Below, piece after piece: positions 34,844 to 42,828 of a stretch of 48,145 bases of DNA. Source of the DNA: a virus. A program made the position numbers and the translations under genes. The notes below the pieces were generated by a model. That model made no database searches, was not told the DNA's origin, and was given only the letters and a program-made list of their open reading frames with translations. The stretch covers positions 1 through 48,145 of IMG/VR virus record IMGVR_UViG_3300008113_004172; one strand, given 5' to 3'. How positions within the stretch are numbered: position 1 is the stretch's first letter; every line of letters begins with the position of its first letter.

Positions 34844-36210
34844 ACTTAGCACAATTTCAAATATTACTCCAAAAAGCAATCGACAGTTCAAGTAATACAC
34901 TCGATTACCTATTTCTATCAAGAGCAGTCCAAACTCTAGCCGTAGGACAGGTAAGAGAAGTTGCCACATACGCAAACTTACCTTCAGCTGCATCTAACGA
35001 AGGACTGTTAGTATTCGTAACGGCGGATGAAAGGATTTATTGGAGTACTGGAACTGGCTGGTATAATCTTATCGATGAAAATAAAGGAATTGCGTATGCA
35101 TGGGGTGGTGGGTTTAGAGGTAAACTAGGTGATAATACAGAAGTCAATAAATCTTCTCCAGTTTCAGTCATTGGTAGCTTTACAGACTGGTGTCAAGTAA
35201 GCGCCGGTGGTAGTCACAGTATTGGCCTTCGCTCTAACGGAACTGTCTGGGCATGGGGGTGTAGTGCATATGGCCGCCTCGGTGATAACTGCACTGTTCT
35301 ACCAAGTTCTTCTGGTAGATCTTCACCAGTATCAGTAGTCGGCGGTTTTACAGACTGGTGTTATGTAAGTGCCGGGGATGACCACAACTTAGGTGTTCGT
35401 ACTAATGGAACTGCATGGGGTTGGGGAAACCCGTGCCATGGGGTACTAGGTAACAACTTCAACGGTTCCATTAATGTTATTGATGGAACCGGTGGTTTCT
35501 CTTCTCCTGTGTCAGTCGTAGGTGGCTTTACAGACTGGTGTCAAGTGAGCGCTGGGAACGCTCACAGTCTAGGTGTTCGACGGAACGGGACCGCTTGGGC
35601 TTGGGGATGCGGTAGTTACGGTCTTCTTGGCGATGGCACTACAGTATGCAAGTCTTCTCCAGTATTAGTCGTCGGCGGTTTTACGGACTGGTGTCAGGTA
35701 GATGCAGGTGGCGGTCGCAACTTAGGTGTTCGCCAAAATGGAACTGCATGGGGTTGGGGTTGCGGCTCCAATGGTCGCCTTGGTGACGGAACAACAGTTA
35801 ATAAATCTTCTCCAGTGTCAGTAGTTGGAGGCTTTACCGACTGGTGTCAGGTTAGCGCTGGGTCCGCTCACAGTCTAGGTGTTCGTACTAACGGAACCGC
35901 TTGGGCGTGGGGAGCGGCTTTCTGCGGGAAACTAGGCGACGGAACAACAGTCAATAAATCTTCGCCAGTATCAGTCGTCGGTGGGTTCTTTGACTGGTGT
36001 CAGGTTAGTGCCGGAGCAAATCATAGTCTAGGTGTTCGCCAGAATGGAACCGCTTGGGCATGGGGAATTGCTGCTTGCGGCGTTTTAGGATCTGGTGCGC
36101 CTGCCAATGCATCTTCTCCAGTATCAGTCGTCGGTGGCTTTACAGACTGGTGTCAAGTAAGCGCTAGCAATTATCACAGCTTAGCTCTAAGAAGAACAAA
36201 TTTCGTATAA
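34840..36210 (+). CDS. RCC1 seven-blade propeller protein C
   Basis: 456 residues. N-terminal helix (LAQFQILLQKAIDSSSN), the YANLPSAASNEGLLVFVTAD attachment-like module, then seven RCC1 repeats opened by the closing strand AYAWG. Repeats 2 and 3 carry longer loops (LPSSSGR and NNFNGSINVIDGTGG) where other blades have the short TTVNK turn, so this protein has the most altered rim. An 80-base stretch (35500-35579) is identical to gene F at 40103-40182. Confidence 0.8.
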   Translation: MNLAQFQILLQKAIDSSSNTLDYLFLSRAVQTLAVGQVREVATYANLPSAASNEGLLVFVTADERIYWSTGTGWYNLIDENKGIAYAWGGGFRGKLGDNTEVNKSSPVSVIGSFTDWCQVSAGGSHSIGLRSNGTVWAWGCSAYGRLGDNCTVLPSSSGRSSPVSVVGGFTDWCYVSAGDDHNLGVRTNGTAWGWGNPCHGVLGNNFNGSINVIDGTGGFSSPVSVVGGFTDWCQVSAGNAHSLGVRRNGTAWAWGCGSYGLLGDGTTVCKSSPVLVVGGFTDWCQVDAGGGRNLGVRQNGTAWGWGCGSNGRLGDGTTVNKSSPVSVVGGFTDWCQVSAGSAHSLGVRTNGTAWAWGAAFCGKLGDGTTVNKSSPVSVVGGFFDWCQVSAGANHSLGVRQNGTAWAWGIAACGVLGSGAPANASSPVSVVGGFTDWCQVSASNYHSLALRRTNFV

Positions 36211-36234
36211 TGATAATTACAAAGGAGAAAATAA

Positions 36235-36876
36235 ATGTATGCAGTAGTTTATAACGATAGAGTAATTGTCGGACCAATGGATTGGAACCGCGCAATTTTT
36301 CAAGGATCTCTAGAAAAAGAAAATGTCACGGCTGGCATTCCTAGAGTAGCGCCAGAAACTCTTCCATATATTATTAATGAAGACACAAGAATTGCACTAG
36401 TAGAAGAACAGAGACCAGAAATCAATCCTATGGTAGAATACTACTATGGACCACAGTGGGATCTTTCCGGTGACAAGGCGGTCGCAGTATATGAAGTAGT
36501 AGATACACTAGTTGATTTCGCTCGCGATAATTTTAAAACTAAAGCGGCCGAAGCAAGATGGAAAAAAGAAACAGCTGGAACGAAAATAAATATACAAGGT
36601 ACCGAAGTTAGTCTAGATACTAGCCGTGACGGAAGAAATATTTTCATACAGAAGTATTCTATTATGACGGAAGAAGAAGTTGCAAATTGGAAATTCCCAG
36701 AAGGTTGGCTCACTCTTACAAAGAGCGATCTTGGTTCTATTGTTTCTGCCGGTTCGAGTTATATTCAAAGTTGCTTTGACTGGGAGAAAACAATTAATGA
36801 TGAAATTAATGCAGCGACATCAAAAGAAGAATTGGTATCTATTGGTGAACAAATAGCGGAACAGATGGTAGAATAA
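36235..36876 (+). CDS. DUF4376-like fibre-associated protein
   Basis: 213 residues. The first half (YAVVYNDRVIVGPMDWNRAI; PEINPMVEYYYGPQWDL) is a common start of phage fibre-linked proteins; the second half (residues ~100-205: ARWKKETAGTKINIQGTEVS, SLDTSRDGRNIFIQK, EGWLTLTKSDLGSIVSAGSS, SCFDWEKTINDEI) resembles DUF4376, often met beside tail fibres as an assembly or adaptor domain. It has the best ribosome site in the region (AAAGGAG) and the only non-RCC1 gene inside the array. It may help several propeller proteins fold or attach; inferred from position. Confidence 0.6.
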   Translation: MYAVVYNDRVIVGPMDWNRAIFQGSLEKENVTAGIPRVAPETLPYIINEDTRIALVEEQRPEINPMVEYYYGPQWDLSGDKAVAVYEVVDTLVDFARDNFKTKAAEARWKKETAGTKINIQGTEVSLDTSRDGRNIFIQKYSIMTEEEVANWKFPEGWLTLTKSDLGSIVSAGSSYIQSCFDWEKTINDEINAATSKEELVSIGEQIAEQMVE

Positions 36877-36877
36877 T

Positions 36878-38242
36878 ATGCCCCCAATCGATAAACCAGG
36901 TTTGGTATCAAAACTAACGACCGTAGTTAATACTGCGTATGAAACCGGGTCATATCTTGTTGAAGACGTATTAGCAACATCTTTATCTATGACTGCACTG
37001 AGTGAGATTAATATTGTCACTGTATCTGACGTACTTTCATTGCCGAATCTTAAATATTACGATTCGCCAAACGCAATGATCTATTACGTTAACGATATAG
37101 ACGTATTTGCGGTAAGTTCTAATTTTAAGTGGCTAACACTTGACGGCAGGCTTCTAAGGCAGGATACCACATACGGAAAAATTTGGTCTTGGGGAAATAA
37201 CAATCTTGGCCAACTAGGTGATAGTACAGCAGTTTCTAAATCGTCTCCGGTATCAACTGCACCATCTGGTTGGTGTCAGTTAAGCGCTGGCGAATGTCAT
37301 AGTTTGGCCGTCTGTACAAATGGTACAGCATGGGCTTGGGGTTCAAACTTTTTAGGTAAACTTGGTGACAATACTGCTGTCACCAAGTCTTCTCCAGTGT
37401 CAGTAGTTGGCGGCTTCACAGACTGGTGCCAAGTTAGTGCTGGGAACTATCATAGTCTAGGTGTTCGCACTAATGGAACGGCTTGGGCTTGGGGGGCAAA
37501 CACTTTTGGGCAGCTAGGTGACTGCACTACAGTCGCAAAGTCTTCACCAGTATCAGTAATTAGCGGTATTACAGGGTGGTGTCGTGTAAGCGCAGGCACA
37601 CTGTTTAGTATCGGAATTAGAGCAAACGGTGAAGCGTTTGGTTGGGGCAATGCCGGGTCTGGCCGTCTTGGGGATGGTACCACAGTTTCTAAATCTTCGC
37701 CTGCTCTAATTTCTGGAGGATTTAATAACTGGTGTCAGGTTAGTGCTGGCGGAGGTCATGCACTAGGAGTGCGTACCAATTCATCCGTTTGGGCTTGGGG
37801 AGGAAACTCTTTCGGTCAACTCGGTGATAACACGGTAGTTTCTAAATCTTCTCCAGTACAAGTAGTCGGTGGTTTTAATAACTGGCGCGAGGTAAGCGCT
37901 GGTGGGTGTCACAGCCTTGGCCGCAGATCTGATGGAACTTTATATGCCTGGGGGAATGGTTGCTGCGGCAACCTCGGAGACAACTGCACAGTTTCCAGAT
38001 CATCTCCAGTGTCAGTCTCTGGAGGATTTACAGACTGGTGCCAAGTAAGCGCAGGATGCTGCCATAATATAGGTGTTAGAACTAATGGCACAGTCTGGGC
38101 TTGGGGTGTCGGGACATGTGGTCGTCTAGGAGACAATGCTGTCGCTAATAGATCTTCGCCAGTATCAGTCGTTGGTGGCTTTACAAGCTGGTGCGCGGTT
38201 AGTGCAGGTAACGACCATAGTCTAGGGATAATAAGCTTATGA
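36878..38242 (+). CDS. RCC1 seven-blade propeller protein D
   Basis: 454 residues. N-terminal ~97 residues start MPPIDKPGLVSKLTTVVNTA and include VSDVLSLPNLKYYDSPNAMI and YYVNDIDV. Seven RCC1 repeats follow after IWSWG. It is the most divergent member: blade 1 has STAPSGWCQLS, blade 5 has DWCQV replaced by NWREV and GRRSDGTLYAWG, and blades 5-6 carry cysteine-rich loops (GGCHS, NGCCG, GCCHN). It starts one base after the DUF4376-like gene and ends with an ATGA overlap into gene E. Confidence 0.8.
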   Translation: MPPIDKPGLVSKLTTVVNTAYETGSYLVEDVLATSLSMTALSEINIVTVSDVLSLPNLKYYDSPNAMIYYVNDIDVFAVSSNFKWLTLDGRLLRQDTTYGKIWSWGNNNLGQLGDSTAVSKSSPVSTAPSGWCQLSAGECHSLAVCTNGTAWAWGSNFLGKLGDNTAVTKSSPVSVVGGFTDWCQVSAGNYHSLGVRTNGTAWAWGANTFGQLGDCTTVAKSSPVSVISGITGWCRVSAGTLFSIGIRANGEAFGWGNAGSGRLGDGTTVSKSSPALISGGFNNWCQVSAGGGHALGVRTNSSVWAWGGNSFGQLGDNTVVSKSSPVQVVGGFNNWREVSAGGCHSLGRRSDGTLYAWGNGCCGNLGDNCTVSRSSPVSVSGGFTDWCQVSAGCCHNIGVRTNGTVWAWGVGTCGRLGDNAVANRSSPVSVVGGFTSWCAVSAGNDHSLGIISL

Positions 38243-39366
38243 TAAATTCACAAAACCTCATAAATAAAATTTGTGCTTGCATAAGTGGAGGCGGGCTCAC
38301 AGCGTTACAAACTTGCCAAACAAACGGTGCCTTAACTATTCTAAGTAATCCTGTATCTAGCGTAGCAAGTTTTGCTAACTTGCCAAACGCAGTAACATAC
38401 GCAGGAAGACTGATATATGTTAATGATGAAAACCGCTATTATCACGCGGTAGACGGATATTGGTTTAATAATCTCACTAGTGAAGTTTTTAACTATCGCC
38501 CAGACATTTATGCTTGGGGATATAATGCCACAGGTGGGCTTGGCGACGGAACCGTAGTCAACAGATCTTCTCCAGTATCAGTCGTTGGCGGCTTTACAGA
38601 TTGGTGTAATGTAAGTGCCGGATACCTCCACGGTTTAGGTGTTCGTACTAATGGAACCGCTTGGGCATGGGGAGTTGTTGGCGGCTTTACAGACTGGTGT
38701 CAAGTGAGCGCTGGGAACGCTCATAGTCTAGGTGTTCGTACTAACGGAACTGCTTGGGCATGGGGTCCTGGGACATACGGTCGCCTCGGTGACAACAGCA
38801 CAGTTTCCAGATCATCTCCAGTATCAGTTGTTGGCGGCTTTACAGACTGGAGTCAAGTAAGCGCTGGGGGCAGTCACAGTCTAGGTATTCGACGAAATGG
38901 AACGACTTGGGCATGGGGGGATGGAGTATCCGGTCGTCTTGGTGACGGAACAACAGTCAATAAATCTTCTCCTGTGTCAGTCGTAGGTGGCTTTACAGAC
39001 TGGTGTCAAGTGAGCGCTGGGGGCGGTCGTGCGGCGGGCGCTCACAGTCTAGGTGTTCGTACTAATGGAACTGCATGGGCTTGGGGGGATGGAACATGCG
39101 GTCGCCTTGGTAATAATACAATAGTCAACAGATCTTCTCCAGTATCAGTCGTTGGCGGCTTTACCGACTGGTGTCAGGTTAGTGCCGGAACAAATCATAG
39201 TCTAGGTGTTCGACAGAACGGGACCGCTTGGGCTTGGGGAACTGCTTTCTGCGGCGTTCTTGGCGACAACACGATAGTTTCAAAATCTTCTCCAGTGTCA
39301 GTCGTCGGCGGGTTCACGGACTGGTGTCAAGTAAGCGCAGGCGAAACTCATAATCTAGGAAGCTAA
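38239..39366 (+). CDS. RCC1 propeller protein E, damaged
   Basis: 375 residues as read. N-terminal domain (NSQNLINKICACISGGGLTA, SFANLPNAVTYAGRLIYVND, YHAVDGYW) then RCC1 repeats after IYAWG. Repeat 2 has lost the first ~20 residues in frame (WAWG runs directly into VVGGFTDWC near 38670). Repeat 4 has a GGGRAAGAH insertion. After HNLG in repeat 6 a deletion of about 75 bases, not a multiple of three, brings a stop (39364-39366); the rest of the last blade survives out of frame at 39365-39469. The seven-blade ring cannot close normally as read. Confidence 0.75.
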   Translation: MINSQNLINKICACISGGGLTALQTCQTNGALTILSNPVSSVASFANLPNAVTYAGRLIYVNDENRYYHAVDGYWFNNLTSEVFNYRPDIYAWGYNATGGLGDGTVVNRSSPVSVVGGFTDWCNVSAGYLHGLGVRTNGTAWAWGVVGGFTDWCQVSAGNAHSLGVRTNGTAWAWGPGTYGRLGDNSTVSRSSPVSVVGGFTDWSQVSAGGSHSLGIRRNGTTWAWGDGVSGRLGDGTTVNKSSPVSVVGGFTDWCQVSAGGGRAAGAHSLGVRTNGTAWAWGDGTCGRLGNNTIVNRSSPVSVVGGFTDWCQVSAGTNHSLGVRQNGTAWAWGTAFCGVLGDNTIVSKSSPVSVVGGFTDWCQVSAGETHNLGS

Positions 39367-39469
39367 GTCTTCGCCAGTGTCAATCGTAGGTGGACTAACT
39401 GGCTGGTGTCAAATAAGCGCTGACCTTTGCTCTAGCATGGCTATTCGCCAATCACGGAAAGGATTTTAA
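39365..39469 (+). pseudogene. out-of-frame last blade of RCC1 protein E
   Basis: In the shifted frame the bases encode KSSPVSIVGGLTGWCQISAD then a SSMAIRQ ending and stop TAA at 39467-39469, the base before the ATG of gene F. This matches the terminal half-blade of the intact paralogues (such as GGLTGW in A and F), showing the lesion is a deletion inside gene E. Confidence 0.75.
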
Positions 39470-40804
39470 ATGGCTACGCAAGATGACATAAACAACTTTA
39501 CTTCTAGTAATTCTGTCGGATGCTTTTTAAAGCTAGCAGCACAAACATACGTTGATACTACGAATAGAAGTATTTCTGTTGCGACCGTAGACGATCTTCC
39601 GGACTTAAGCGGTAATACTATTATACCAGGAACTATATTTTACGTTGAAAGTTTGGGTGTTCCAGTAATTGCGCAAGTCGGGTGCTGGAGCGGATTGGAT
39701 AACCGTCAGTTAAGAAGCGATTTTAATACGAATTTAATTTACGCGTGGGGGTTTCCTACTTCAGGACGCCTAGGTGATAATACTACTGTGTCTAAATCTT
39801 CTCCAGTGTTAGTCGCTGGAGGGTTTAATGACTGGCAAGCAGTAAGCGGCACTGGCTCGCATGCCTTAGGCATACGTTCTAATGGAATCGCTTGGGCTTG
39901 GGGTGCTGGTACTTCTGGAGAACTTGGTGATAATACAACAGTTGATAAATCTTCTCCAGTGTCAGTCGTTGGTGGCTTTACAGACTGGTGTCAAGTAAGC
40001 GGTGGTGGTGTTCACAGTTTGGGTATTCGTACTAATGGAACTGCATGGGGTTGGGGCGCAAACACTTTTGGCAATATTGGTGATAACACCGGTGGTGGTA
40101 AATCTTCTCCTGTGTCAGTCGTAGGTGGCTTTACAGACTGGTGTCAAGTGAGCGCTGGGAACGCTCACAGTCTAGGTGTTCGTACTAATGGAACTGCATG
40201 GGGTTGGGGATGTAATACTGGCGGTGGACAACTTGGCGACAACACGACAGCGACTAAATCATCACCAGTATCGGTTGTTGGCGGCTTTACAGACTGGTGC
40301 CAAGTAAGTGCGTCGGTGCACAGTCTAGGTGTTCGCCAAAATGGCACCGCCTGGGCTTGGGGGGATGGAGCATGCGGGCGTCTTGGTGATTACACTACAG
40401 TTGCTAAATCTTCTCCAGTGTTAGTCGTCGGCGGGTTCACGGACTGGTGTCAAGTAAGCGCAGCAAGATGCCATAGTCTAGGTGTTCGACAGAACGGGAC
40501 CGCTTGGGCTTGGGGTCTTGGAACTGACGGCCGTCTCGGTGACAACACTGTAGCTGCCAAATCTTCTCCAGTGTCAGTCGTCGGTGGCTTTACGAACTGG
40601 TGTCAGGTGGCTACAGGCTGCACCCACAGCATAGGTGTCCGACAGAACGGAACTGTCTGGTCTTGGGGTGACAACACCTTTGGACAACTAGGTCACGGCA
40701 CTTTGGTTGCTAGATCTTCTCCAGTGTCAGTTGCTGGTGGGTTAACCGGCTGGAGTCAAGTTAGCGCAGGCATAGTGTTCAGCACAGCCGTAAGAGCAGT
40801 ATAG
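39470..40804 (+). CDS. RCC1 seven-blade propeller protein F
   Basis: 444 residues. The N-terminal ~88 residues (FTSSNSVGCFLKLAAQTYVD, DDLPDLSGNTIIPGTIFYVE) share only the general plan with the other members. Seven RCC1 repeats follow after IYAWG. Repeat 1 has DWQAVSGTGSHALGIR for the usual DWCQV phrase; repeat 4 has lost two residues (SASVHSLG). The last blade ends SAGIVFSTAVRAV. It directly follows the gene E remnant and is the last gene before the sugar island. Confidence 0.8.
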   Translation: MATQDDINNFTSSNSVGCFLKLAAQTYVDTTNRSISVATVDDLPDLSGNTIIPGTIFYVESLGVPVIAQVGCWSGLDNRQLRSDFNTNLIYAWGFPTSGRLGDNTTVSKSSPVLVAGGFNDWQAVSGTGSHALGIRSNGIAWAWGAGTSGELGDNTTVDKSSPVSVVGGFTDWCQVSGGGVHSLGIRTNGTAWGWGANTFGNIGDNTGGGKSSPVSVVGGFTDWCQVSAGNAHSLGVRTNGTAWGWGCNTGGGQLGDNTTATKSSPVSVVGGFTDWCQVSASVHSLGVRQNGTAWAWGDGACGRLGDYTTVAKSSPVLVVGGFTDWCQVSAARCHSLGVRQNGTAWAWGLGTDGRLGDNTVAAKSSPVSVVGGFTNWCQVATGCTHSIGVRQNGTVWSWGDNTFGQLGHGTLVARSSPVSVAGGLTGWSQVSAGIVFSTAVRAV

Positions 40805-40820
40805 CATCATAGTTTTTTTG

Positions 40821-40828
40821 TATAAATA
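40821..40828 (+). promoter_or_regulatory. T4-type late promoter box TATAAATA
   Basis: Exact consensus after a T7 run in the 131-base gap between RCC1 gene F and the methyltransferase gene; it would start late transcription of the sugar island. The AAAGGTG before 40936 is the ribosome site of the first gene. Confidence 0.75.
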
Positions 40829-40935
40829 GAGTAGAAGCTATTAAACTCATAGCGTCGCAAAAAGATCTTATATAAAATTTTAGACTTTTTGAGTAATTTT
40901 AATATTACAAACTTTTAATATGAAAGGTGATTTAA

Positions 40936-41496
40936 ATGAAGATTAATCTTGGCGCTGGTGGAACGAAGCTCGATGGTTTTGTAACTCTAGATTACGACCC
41001 GCTTGAAAATCCAGACTATATCGTAGATCTGGAAAAAGACACACTGCCATTCGAAGATAGCACAGTTGAAGTTGTTATCGCTCATCACATACTCGAACAT
41101 CTTGGGCCTGGTTATTTCCATTGCCTTAAAGAAATCTATCGAGTCTGTAAGCATGGAGCGACGATAGACATTCGTGTTCCGCATCATCGGCACGACTACT
41201 TCTACGACGACCCAACACATCGTAGACCAATTACTGTTGGTGGTCTTCTTCTTTTTAGTAAGAAACATAATAAACTATGCAGGGAACAAGGCGCTGCGTC
41301 AAGCAGACTCGGTGATTACTTTAAAGTTGACTTTGAGATCCTAGATTACAACTATATGCCATCTCAGCAATACCGAGATCAGTTTGTTGGTGAACCGAGA
41401 GATGTTGTTGAAAAGTATCTTCGCGAACACAATAACATTATTGAAGAACTCTGGGTGAATTTAGTGGTGATCAAAGATGAACACGGCGGAAAATAA
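40936..41496 (+). CDS. class I SAM-dependent methyltransferase
   Basis: 186 residues. MKINLGAGGTKLDGFVTLDY contains the glycine motif (NLGAGG) and acidic residue that hold S-adenosylmethionine; DLEKDTLPFEDSTVEVVIAH and HILEHLGPGYFHCLKEIYRV are motifs II and III of the Methyltransf_11 type, found in surface-sugar gene clusters. HHRHDYFYDDPTH gives a His/Asp-rich substrate region. The substrate is unknown; a sugar or lipid is likely from the neighbours. It overlaps the next gene by 20 bases. Confidence 0.75.
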   Translation: MKINLGAGGTKLDGFVTLDYDPLENPDYIVDLEKDTLPFEDSTVEVVIAHHILEHLGPGYFHCLKEIYRVCKHGATIDIRVPHHRHDYFYDDPTHRRPITVGGLLLFSKKHNKLCREQGAASSRLGDYFKVDFEILDYNYMPSQQYRDQFVGEPRDVVEKYLREHNNIIEELWVNLVVIKDEHGGK

Positions 41497-42826
41497 ATTT
41501 AAGATAGAAGATCTAAAACCCGTTGTAATGGATCTTCTATCTCACGAAAAACGCGAAATCGTATTTGATATTCTTAACATGTATTTTCAAAGAGCAGAGG
41601 GTATAGGGGACTTTGATGCTCTTGGATATCTGGCACTAAAAGCAGAACACCGCGATTTGTATCTGAAATGTGCAGAAGCTGCATATACGAAGGCCGAAAG
41701 TCCTCAACAACTATACATCGCCAGATCAAACCTCTATAAAGCATATAACGCAATGAATATGCCGGATGATGCTCTATTCTATATTAATCTAAATCTGATG
41801 ATCACGCCGGATGACTTTGAGACTCAGACTCAAAAAGCGTTTAATATCGCACTCAAGGGAGATAGAACGGCGTCAGAAAAGATACTGTTAGACTTACTTG
41901 AAAAACATCCAGAGAAGCGAGAGGACATGAGAAGTGCTCTGTCGGGTAAAACGCTTCGTGAAGGAAAACTTGCAGAGGGAGTCTTGTCGTTCCTTGGGAC
42001 GTTTAAGCCAAAGAGTGGCAAGTTTGATGATGCTCTTAAGATGAAGCGGTGGACCGGAGCAATTCAACCAGGTAAGACTGTCTATATAGAGGGAGAGGGA
42101 GGTATAGGTGACGAGATCATCAACATTCGCTTTTTCAAATATCTTAAAGACTTAGGAATGAGACCAATACTCTACTCGTCGTGGTCTAAGTATCGCGAAG
42201 ACACCGTGAATATGTTTCGTAGAAATGGGTTTGAAGTAATAACTGAGTACTATTCAATTGATCGGACACAACTATGGGCACCGATGATGAGTCTTCCAGG
42301 GTATCTCAATCTCGACGAATCTAAATTGTGGTATGGTTCGTATCTTAAACCTTTGAATGATCCAAAGAATAAAATCAATAGCACTAAGTTTAAAATTGGT
42401 ATCAAGTGTTCAGGAAATCCATACTTTTCGCAAGATGAGTATCGTAAGATACCAATCGAAAAGATGTTAGAATACTTACCAGAGAACGCAGAGATCTATT
42501 ACATCGACAAGCAGCCAATAAATAATCCTAGAGTAATAGATCTATCGTCAAGAATAGAAACTTGGGAAGATACACTCGACTTTATTGAACAGATGGACTG
42601 TATCGTAAGTTCGTGCACGAGCTTGGTTCATGCCGCTGGCGCTATCGGAAAAACATCTTTTGTTGTAGTTCCAATTGCGGAGTATTACATTTGGTCTACT
42701 TCCAGTAAGACGTCAAAGTCTCCTTGGTATGGAGATAACTTTCAAGTACACAAACAGACTAAAGTTCGAAGCTGGGACGAACCTCTGCAATGCGTAAATG
42801 AACAACTTTTGAAATTGATTGGATAA
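41477..42826 (+). CDS. TPR plus heptosyltransferase-like glycosyltransferase
   Basis: 449 residues. An N-terminal helical TPR-like part (~1-170; YLALKAEHRDLYLKCAEAAY, SNLYKAYNAMNMPDDALFYI) joins a GT-B-like C-terminal half: VYIEGEGGIGDEIINIRFFK (~199-220) as in GT9 N-domains, and MDCIVSSCTSLVHAAGAIGK near 374-393, equal to the donor-binding DT..aHlAgAlg phrase of heptosyltransferases. Proteins with TPR and GT9/41-like halves occur in phage and bacterial surface clusters. The sugar is unknown. Confidence 0.7.
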   Translation: MNTAENKFKIEDLKPVVMDLLSHEKREIVFDILNMYFQRAEGIGDFDALGYLALKAEHRDLYLKCAEAAYTKAESPQQLYIARSNLYKAYNAMNMPDDALFYINLNLMITPDDFETQTQKAFNIALKGDRTASEKILLDLLEKHPEKREDMRSALSGKTLREGKLAEGVLSFLGTFKPKSGKFDDALKMKRWTGAIQPGKTVYIEGEGGIGDEIINIRFFKYLKDLGMRPILYSSWSKYREDTVNMFRRNGFEVITEYYSIDRTQLWAPMMSLPGYLNLDESKLWYGSYLKPLNDPKNKINSTKFKIGIKCSGNPYFSQDEYRKIPIEKMLEYLPENAEIYYIDKQPINNPRVIDLSSRIETWEDTLDFIEQMDCIVSSCTSLVHAAGAIGKTSFVVVPIAEYYIWSTSSKTSKSPWYGDNFQVHKQTKVRSWDEPLQCVNEQLLKLIG

Positions 42827-42828
42827 TT

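Larger units (their letters stand above)
32449..40801 (+). repeat. array of ~42 RCC1-coding repeats, ~153 bases each
   Basis: Each unit is about 51 codons. Conserved parts (SSPVSVVGGFTDWCQVSAG, NGTAWAWG) alternate with two variable windows: four residues before the first Gly (CNTC, QGSD, AGIG, CGSN) and two after SAG (NA, AN, GG). Long exact matches link different genes, for example 35500-35579 with 40103-40182 (80 bases) and 33059-33110 with 33780-33831 (about 50 bases). Synonymous differences elsewhere show the units are otherwise old. Confidence 0.85.

Noticed and set aside
32449-40801. Regular ~153-base repeats suggestive of a CRISPR-like or structural DNA array
   Set aside because: They keep one reading frame per gene, have codon-level variation and encode RCC1 blades; unit length is far too large for CRISPR.
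32179-40804. Diversity-generating retroelement acting on the RCC1 genes
   Set aside because: No reverse transcriptase gene or template/variable repeat pair with adenine-specific change is seen in the window; the differences fit repeat recombination.
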